A stretch of DNA of 64,000 bases from an uncultured Dorea sp. (lineage in GTDB: Bacteria > Bacillota > Clostridia > Lachnospirales > Lachnospiraceae), in contig CAPEBR010000018.1 of the NCBI GenBank assembly GCA_948602995.1, forward strand, positions 13,180 through 77,179, written 5' to 3'. Positions 59,499 to 64,000 of the stretch are shown here, in pieces. Position 1 is the stretch's first letter. Each line of letters opens with the position of its first letter. Below the pieces are notes generated by a model. The model was not told where the DNA came from. It saw only the letters and a program-made list of their open reading frames with translations, and ran no database searches. The position numbers and the translations under genes are program-made.

Positions 59499-60509
59499 AT
59501 GAATCAGACAAGAGAACTTGAACTGGAAATAAAAGGAATTGAACTGTCCCGGGAATTTTATATAAGGATTGGAAAACCTGTGTTAGAAGAGTTGTTTCCA
59601 GAGTATATGGAGAAGGCGGCAGTAGGACTGGTTGGAGAGGGATCAGAATGCTACGGCTTTGACGACATCCTCTCAACGGATCACGACTATGGCCCGGGGT
59701 TCTGTGTGTGGCTGGACAGAGAGGATTATCATAAGGCAGGGGAAAGGATGAATCAGATCTATGAGGCTCTGCCGCGCGAGTACAGGGGAATCGCGGAGAG
59801 ACTGACCAGGGTGGAATCAGCCGGAAGGAGGGGAATTCTGGAGATTGATGCATTTTACAGAAAATTCCTCGGCAGGGACAGACTTCCAGAGAACCTTCGC
59901 GAGTGGCTCATTATACCAGAGCACTATCTGGCAGTGGCAACAAACGGAGAGGTATTCGAGGACCGCCTGGGCCGCTTTTCAAAGATAAGGGAAAGTCTTC
60001 TTTCCTATTATCCGGAGGATGTGCGTCTAAAGAAGATTGCCGCAAGGGCGATCACCATGGCACATTCGGGACAATGTAATTATAACCGCATGATGCAGAG
60101 ACACGATACGGTGTCAGCAGTGCTTGCCCTGGGCGAATTTGTGAAGGCGGCTCTTTCCATGGTGTATCTGTTAAATAAAAAGTATGCACCCTATTATAAA
60201 TGGATGTGGAGAGGACTGGAAAAGGTAGAAAGGCTCACCCCTGTGGGAGAACTGCTCAAAGAGATTTCTGAAACCGGACCGGACAGGCGCTGCTGGTATG
60301 GAGAAGATATCCAGAGATTCCGCTTCGAGCTTAACCGGACCGACCGGGTTGTAAGACTGATTGAGGAAATTTCCGGTCTGATAATTGATGAGATGAAACG
60401 GCAGGGGATCAGCAGCAGCACTTCAGATTATCTGGAGGAGCACGGATACGCGGCATTGCATCGGATACAGGATGAGACCATAAGGGCGCTTCCCATTATG
60501 GCGGCATAG
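59499..60509 (+). CDS. DUF4037 domain protein (nucleotidyltransferase-like fold)
   Basis: A 336-residue soluble protein. 'VGLVGEGSECYGFDDILSTDHDYGPGFCVWL' (residues about 40-72, read in parts) is the DUF4037 signature; its Gly-Ser and Asp-x-Asp pattern resembles nucleotidyltransferase active sites. 'HSGQCNYNRMMQRHDTVSAVLALGEFV' in the later half suits the helical C-domain of such proteins. Biological role is not established. The gene follows the hpd terminator with a modest ribosome site and is paired with a DUF4125 gene 13 bases downstream, a pairing I recall from other Lachnospiraceae. Confidence 0.85.
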   Translation: MNQTRELELEIKGIELSREFYIRIGKPVLEELFPEYMEKAAVGLVGEGSECYGFDDILSTDHDYGPGFCVWLDREDYHKAGERMNQIYEALPREYRGIAERLTRVESAGRRGILEIDAFYRKFLGRDRLPENLREWLIIPEHYLAVATNGEVFEDRLGRFSKIRESLLSYYPEDVRLKKIAARAITMAHSGQCNYNRMMQRHDTVSAVLALGEFVKAALSMVYLLNKKYAPYYKWMWRGLEKVERLTPVGELLKEISETGPDRRCWYGEDIQRFRFELNRTDRVVRLIEEISGLIIDEMKRQGISSSTSDYLEEHGYAALHRIQDETIRALPIMAA

Positions 60510-60522
60510 GAGGATGAAAAGG

Positions 60523-61131
60523 ATGAGGTACTGGATAGAAAAGATTATTGAGGAGGAATGGCGTCAGTTTCAGCTTGTGAATAACAGGGGAGGACGGGCT
60601 TCCTGTCAGGACAATCCGGAGGAATTCCGGATTATGAGAATGAGTCAGTTTCTCACATGGCCGGGGGAGCTGGCCGGCAGCTATTACGCAGATCTTCTCC
60701 AGGCCGCGGAGGAAGGCCGCAATCTCATCTTTGAGAAATATGCATATATGATGAGGGATACGGATCCCGTCCATTACAGGGAACTTGAACCGGTACTGCC
60801 GAAAATACCAGAGTCAGTGCAGAAGCGGATTGAACGGATTGTAAAGATTCAGATGAAATGGGCGGAGGAGTTCCGGGAGAGTTATCCGGCGTATTCGTCA
60901 GTCGGCCGTCCAGTCTATGCGAAGGAGGCGGCCGCTAATGAGACATCTTCGGAAACTTATCTTCGGGGAGAGCTTCTCTCCTACGGGGAGGAGACCGTTC
61001 GTATGTATGAGGCCTTTATAGAAAACTGTCTAGTAAAAAAAGTGAATCTGACTTATGAGGTGAGAAGAAACATGGCAGAAATGTATGGATATCCTTCGGT
61101 GGAATTGCTCGAAAAAAGTATGAATTATTGA
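60523..61131 (+). CDS. DUF4125 family protein
   Basis: A 202-residue soluble protein starting MRYWIEKIIEEEWRQFQ and containing 'QFLTWPGELAGSYYADLLQA' and 'KYAYMMRDTDPVHY', typical for DUF4125. ATG at 60523 is chosen since TAGGAGG ends directly before the earlier ATG at 60514, leaving no spacing for it. Function unknown. It is transcribed with the DUF4037 gene; in other Lachnospiraceae these two often occur with TPR proteins (from memory). Confidence 0.85.
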   Translation: MRYWIEKIIEEEWRQFQLVNNRGGRASCQDNPEEFRIMRMSQFLTWPGELAGSYYADLLQAAEEGRNLIFEKYAYMMRDTDPVHYRELEPVLPKIPESVQKRIERIVKIQMKWAEEFRESYPAYSSVGRPVYAKEAAANETSSETYLRGELLSYGEETVRMYEAFIENCLVKKVNLTYEVRRNMAEMYGYPSVELLEKSMNY

Positions 61132-61315
61132 CGAATTTTGGTGAAACCGTGCAAAGTTTACTATATAATATTGAGACATAAATGATATAATTCGAAAATA
61201 AGAAGTAAAAAAAACAGCTGTAAAGACACCGGACGTAACAGGACAGCTTGTCTGAACTGTTGCCACTGGACAGCTGTGGGAAATGAAAGAGTGTGTGGCA
61301 GAGAGGAGGACAGAC
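61132..61315 (+). promoter_or_regulatory. AT-rich upstream region of the first Crp/Fnr gene
   Basis: Two TATAAT boxes (61164-61169 and 61186-61191) lie in this 184-base gap, without a clear -35 at 16-18 bases. Several short inverted stretches around GACAGCT occur at 61245-61275. Promoter function is likely but the exact site is uncertain. Confidence 0.4.
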
Positions 61316-61960
61316 ATGAAAATTCATCAAATTGCTATTTATGAGTCTATTGAGGGTTATCTTGACCGTATTCCGGTTGTTTTGGTGAATAAGGGAGAAT
61401 ATGTTGCAAAAAAAGAAGACGGGAATACAGAACGGAAGTATTATATTCTCAATGGAAGAACAAGAGTTCTCAAGAACCTGGATGGCAGGACATTCTGTGT
61501 CGATGAGATCGGGGAGGATGAATTCACAGGGGGCTTAAGCCGGGTACACAACCAGGAGCTTATGTGTGATGTTCTTGCCATGGAAGATACGGTTCTATTG
61601 GAGCTGGAGGATATGGTTTTCGAGGAACTGTTAAAGGATCCGCGGTTTGCCAGGATCTTTTTCCATAAGACGAGCCAGAGAGTGTACAAGATGTATAAGC
61701 GTATGCTTCTGAATGCAATGTTCAGTCAGACGGAAATACTGGCTGCCTATATTCTCAGAAATCAGAAAGACGGGAGATGTGTCTGTCCAAATATGAATGT
61801 ATTGTGTGAAGATCTGGGATTCAGCCGGAGAAATCTTTACAATGCAATGAATAATATAATCAAATCTGGAGAAATAGAAAAAAAAGGACGTAATCTGTAT
61901 ATCAGGGAAAATGAAGCTTTAATGGAAAGAGGAATGCATGTTTTTGATTACATAGCTTAG
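61316..61960 (+). CDS. Crp/Fnr family transcriptional regulator, first of two
   Basis: A 214-residue regulator with an N-terminal cyclic-nucleotide-binding-type barrel ('GEYVAKKEDGNTERKYYILNGRTRVL' region) and a C-terminal winged helix ('NVLCEDLGFSRRNLYNAMNNIIKSGEIEKKG', in parts). The Cys cluster of oxygen-sensing Fnr is not visible, so the signal is unknown. ATG at 61316 follows GAGGAGGACAG. The adjacent gene encodes a related regulator, suggesting a gene duplication. Its nearness to the hpd and Mrp genes makes these possible targets. Confidence 0.88.
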   Translation: MKIHQIAIYESIEGYLDRIPVVLVNKGEYVAKKEDGNTERKYYILNGRTRVLKNLDGRTFCVDEIGEDEFTGGLSRVHNQELMCDVLAMEDTVLLELEDMVFEELLKDPRFARIFFHKTSQRVYKMYKRMLLNAMFSQTEILAAYILRNQKDGRCVCPNMNVLCEDLGFSRRNLYNAMNNIIKSGEIEKKGRNLYIRENEALMERGMHVFDYIA

Positions 61961-62005
61961 ACATATCTGTCTGCGGGCATAAGATTAAGGGGGAAAATCG
62001 AAGGC

Positions 62006-62671
62006 GTGGGAGATAAAGAACGGATTGAAACATTAGAGATATATAAGTTTATTAAAGATTATTTACCGCTGGTTCCGATCCTGAAGCTTAAGAAGGGACA
62101 GTATCTTTTTAGGGCGGATTATAAGGATCCCACATTGTTTTACATTGTATCAGGTGTCATTAAGGTAGAAACCGTATCCTACAATGGTAAAAAGATGATT
62201 GTGGATATTGTGGGAAGGAATGAATTTATGGGAGCCATAAGCTCCGTACACAATGCGGATTTCCAATGTTCCGGTATTGCAACCACTTCTATGACGGTTC
62301 TTGCGTTAAAGAGATCACTTTTGGATGAACTGATGCAGTCAGACGAATTTTCTGCTTTTTTCTATCAGAAAACAAGCAAAAGGGTCTATATGATGTACAA
62401 GAAGATTCTTGCAAAGAGCCTGTTCAGTCTGAGGGAGATTTTTGCAAATTATATTCTGGAAAATTCAGAGGGAGATATTTTTAATTTTGTCAGTATGTAT
62501 GACATGTGTGATAACCTGGGCGCAAGCAGGAGGGGACTTTATAATATACTTTATCAGTTTGAGGATGAGGGACTTATTGAAAAGACGGAGGAGGTGTGGC
62601 GGATTCTGGACTGGCAGGGAATCATCCGGGAAGCGAGACAGGTGCTCGATTTTATGGGAGAGGAAGATTAA
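62006..62671 (+). CDS. Crp/Fnr family transcriptional regulator, second of two
   Basis: A 221-residue regulator of the same plan as its neighbour: sensor barrel ('LKKGQYLFRADYKDPTLFYIVSGVIKVE', in parts), long helix 'KTSKRVYMMYKKILAKSLFSLREIFANYI', which closely resembles the neighbour's 'KTSQRVYKMYKRMLLNAMFSQTEILAAYI' region, and a winged helix ('MCDNLGASRRGLYNILYQFEDEGLI'). The start is GTG at 62006 with AAGGGGG about 12 bases upstream; the start codon is not certain. No cluster-binding Cys pattern is seen. It lies 164 bases before the Mrp antiporter genes. Confidence 0.87.
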   Translation: MGDKERIETLEIYKFIKDYLPLVPILKLKKGQYLFRADYKDPTLFYIVSGVIKVETVSYNGKKMIVDIVGRNEFMGAISSVHNADFQCSGIATTSMTVLALKRSLLDELMQSDEFSAFFYQKTSKRVYMMYKKILAKSLFSLREIFANYILENSEGDIFNFVSMYDMCDNLGASRRGLYNILYQFEDEGLIEKTEEVWRILDWQGIIREARQVLDFMGEED

Positions 62672-62835
62672 GCTGCACGCCCTGTTTTGTGGTGTCAGCT
62701 GCTTCGAAATCGGCCGGCGCAGGCCACATCCTGATTTTGGAATGGCTTCTCCACAAATTAGATGCACATCTTGCGGAAAGCAGTTTTCGGACAGCCTGCC
62801 GGGGGATGTGCATTCGCGTCAAGAGGAGTGAAATT
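62672..62835 (+). promoter_or_regulatory. Structured leader region upstream of the Mrp antiporter genes
   Basis: The gap is relatively GC-rich and holds a 9-bp stem, ATGCACATC (62762-62770) with GATGTGCAT (62805-62813), enclosing about 34 bases with further short complementarity. No open frame with a ribosome site is present. It may be an RNA regulatory leader; I cannot assign it to a known riboswitch class. Confidence 0.35.
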
Positions 62836-63360
62836 ATGAGTTTTTTGATATTATTTATTTTATGGATTATGTGGAACGGGAAGTTTACGGTGGAGATAGG
62901 CGTGCTGGGACTTGTGATCTGCGCCGCTTTGTATTTGTTTATTAACAGATTTATGGGATACAGCCTGCGTACGGAGAGGGAAGCGCTTAAATGTCTGGGG
63001 AAGGCGGTCAGGTATCTGTTGTTTCTCCTGGCTGAGATTATAAAGGCAAACCTGGATGTTGCGAAGATGATTCTCGCGTATGATATAGAACCAGAGCCGG
63101 TTCTTGCAAGATTTAACACGGATCTGCACACAGAGACAGGGCGGGTGATCCTGGCGAATTCCATTACCCTGACCCCCGGAACTCTGACGGTGGATCTCCA
63201 TAACGGGGAGTATCTGGTCCACTGCCTGGATGAGGGGTTTGCAGAGGGGATGGAGCAGTCGGAATTTATAGAGAGAATCCGTGGAATGGAGCAGTTGGAG
63301 CAGACACAGGATTCTCTGGCTGTCTCCTGCAGATTCCTACAGGAAAGGAGAAAAAGATGA
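62836..63360 (+). CDS. mrpE: Na+/H+ antiporter subunit E (Mrp/Mnh)
   Basis: A 174-residue membrane protein with two N-terminal helices ('FLILFILWIMWNGKF', 'VEIGVLGLVICAALYLFINRF') and the MrpE pattern 'LLFLLAEIIKANLDVAKMIL', 'GRVILANSITLTPGTLTVDLHNGEYLVHCLD' (in parts). The Mrp complex exchanges sodium for protons. ATG at 62836 follows AAGAGGAG with 7-base spacing; the open frame continues upstream without a site. It overlaps the next gene by 4 bases. Confidence 0.92.
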   Translation: MSFLILFILWIMWNGKFTVEIGVLGLVICAALYLFINRFMGYSLRTEREALKCLGKAVRYLLFLLAEIIKANLDVAKMILAYDIEPEPVLARFNTDLHTETGRVILANSITLTPGTLTVDLHNGEYLVHCLDEGFAEGMEQSEFIERIRGMEQLEQTQDSLAVSCRFLQERRKR

Positions 63361-63800
63361 TTCATAACTTTCTGCTGATTGTACTGGGATTGTTGTCTGT
63401 CATGAGCCTCCTGTGTCTCTTGAGACTTGTGCTGGGGCCGACAGCCGCGGACAGGCTTCTGGCCGTAAATATGCTGGGCGGAATGGTAATCTCCGCCATC
63501 GCGGTGCTGTCATTACTTCTTAAGGAAGCATATCTTTTGGACATCAGCTTCATCTATGCCCTCATTAGTTTTCTGGCAGTGGTGGTGCTGGCACAGATCT
63601 ATATCGGGGCATCCCGTATGAGGTATAGGCATCCGGAAGACAGCGCTGCAGGGAAGAAATTTATGGACACAGCGTCATCCCGCATGCAGTCCGGATATTC
63701 GGAAGACAATCCTGCTGGGAAAGAAACTCCGGACATAGCGGCATCTGGAAAAGAAGACGGTTTGAATCAATGGAACACAGCAGGAGAGGAGGGCATATGA
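63357..63800 (+). CDS. mrpF: Na+/H+ antiporter subunit F (Mrp/Mnh) with hydrophilic tail
   Basis: The first 90 residues are a typical MrpF with three helices ('LLIVLGLLSVMSLLCLLRLVLGPTAADRLLAVNML', 'ISAIAVLSLLL', 'ISFIYALISFLAVVVLAQIYI', in parts). A further 55 hydrophilic residues follow, with two imperfect copies of a unit like 'YRHPEDSAAGKKF' / 'YSEDNPAGKETPD'. Such a tail is not usual for MrpF. ATG overlaps the mrpE stop. Confidence 0.9.
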   Translation: MIHNFLLIVLGLLSVMSLLCLLRLVLGPTAADRLLAVNMLGGMVISAIAVLSLLLKEAYLLDISFIYALISFLAVVVLAQIYIGASRMRYRHPEDSAAGKKFMDTASSRMQSGYSEDNPAGKETPDIAASGKEDGLNQWNTAGEEGI

Positions 63801-63801
63801 A

Positions 63802-64000
63802 ATGAATATACTGAATGCAGTCCGGTACTTCCTGGGTGCAGTTCTGGTCACAGGGGGACTGTTTTTTGATGCCATCCAGCTTATCGGGGTGTTCCGTTAT
63901 AAATATGTCATGAACCGGATCCATGCCGCCGCAATCGGGGACACACTTGGCGGCGGCCTGATTCTTTTAGGCGTCTTTCTGATAAATGGATTTAACCTTG
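63802..64000 (+). CDS. mrpG: Na+/H+ antiporter subunit G (Mrp/Mnh), 3' end outside window
   Basis: ATG at 63802 follows GAGAGGAGGGC. The visible 66 residues are typical MrpG: 'LNAVRYFLGAVLVTGGLFFDAIQLIGVFR', then 'NRIHAAAIGDTLGGGLILLGVFLI' (in parts). The gene runs off the window. The order E-F-G suggests that the remaining subunits (B, A/D, C) lie downstream. Confidence 0.9.
   Translation, partial: MNILNAVRYFLGAVLVTGGLFFDAIQLIGVFRYKYVMNRIHAAAIGDTLGGGLILLGVFLINGFNL

Noticed and set aside
1..64000. Prophage, insertion sequence or conjugative element
   Set aside because: No transposase, integrase, phage structural gene or attachment-site duplication was seen. The only mobile-looking items are the short palindromes and the folded repeat.

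Overview
The window looks like a chromosomal segment of an anaerobic, spore-forming Clostridium-class Firmicute, most likely a gut-type Lachnospiraceae. This rests on the complete spoIIIAA-AH operon, the nusA-infB and dxs-tlyA-nadK-argR-recN gene orders, strong AGGAGG ribosome binding sites, frequent TTG/GTG starts, and an oxygen-sensitive glycyl radical enzyme. Species cannot be named from the sequence alone. No rRNA, tRNA, CRISPR array, transposase or prophage was seen.

Layout. 1-3.05 kb: the 3' end of a type IIA topoisomerase A subunit, a Uma2 nuclease-like gene, a small unknown gene, a YjbR-EVE fusion and three very short genes. 3.05-10.6 kb: a minus-strand operon (Big_2 surface protein plus small membrane protein), an AAA/PD-(D/E)XK protein and a secreted transglutaminase-like protein with InlB-type repeats. 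10.6-19.5 kb: the translation operon rimP-nusA-rnpM-ylxQ-infB-rbfA-nrnA-truB-ribF. 19.5-28.5 kb: a Na/Pi cotransporter and two secreted Big_2 proteins (a 1723-residue BspA-like LRR protein and an NlpC/P60-like hydrolase). 28.5-33.5 kb: rpsO, pnp, an O-acetyltransferase and malQ. 33.5-38.8 kb: spoIIIAA-AH. 38.9-49.7 kb: prfC, then Asp23-nusB-xseA-xseB-ispA-dxs-tlyA-nadK-argR-recN. 49.9-53.9 kb: an arylamine N-acetyltransferase, a small interrupted TPR-like gene, a stand-alone trigger-factor C-domain protein and a ClpC-like ATPase. 54.0-59.4 kb: a 4-hydroxyphenylacetate decarboxylase operon (hpdB-hpdC-hpdA), then a membrane protein and a bacteriohemerythrin. 59.5-62.7 kb: a DUF4037/DUF4125 pair and two Crp/Fnr regulators. 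62.8-64 kb: the start of an Mrp antiporter operon (E-F-G).

The most distinctive biology is the hpd island. The large subunit carries, at the same residue numbers, all the active-site residues I recall for Clostridium scatologenes 4-hydroxyphenylacetate decarboxylase (F214, R223, S344, F405, C503, E505, H536, E637, G873). The 85-residue small subunit keeps a two-cluster ligand pattern. p-Cresol formation from tyrosine-derived 4-hydroxyphenylacetate is therefore a strong prediction. The membrane protein and the hemerythrin are candidate accessory parts.

Two families of dispersed non-coding elements are also present: four copies of a 32-42 bp perfect palindrome (one with a compensatory base-pair change, one forming the 3' end of the clp gene) and two copies of a folded element of about 89 bp, one internally deleted. 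These and the trigger-factor/Clp island are the least explained parts of the window.
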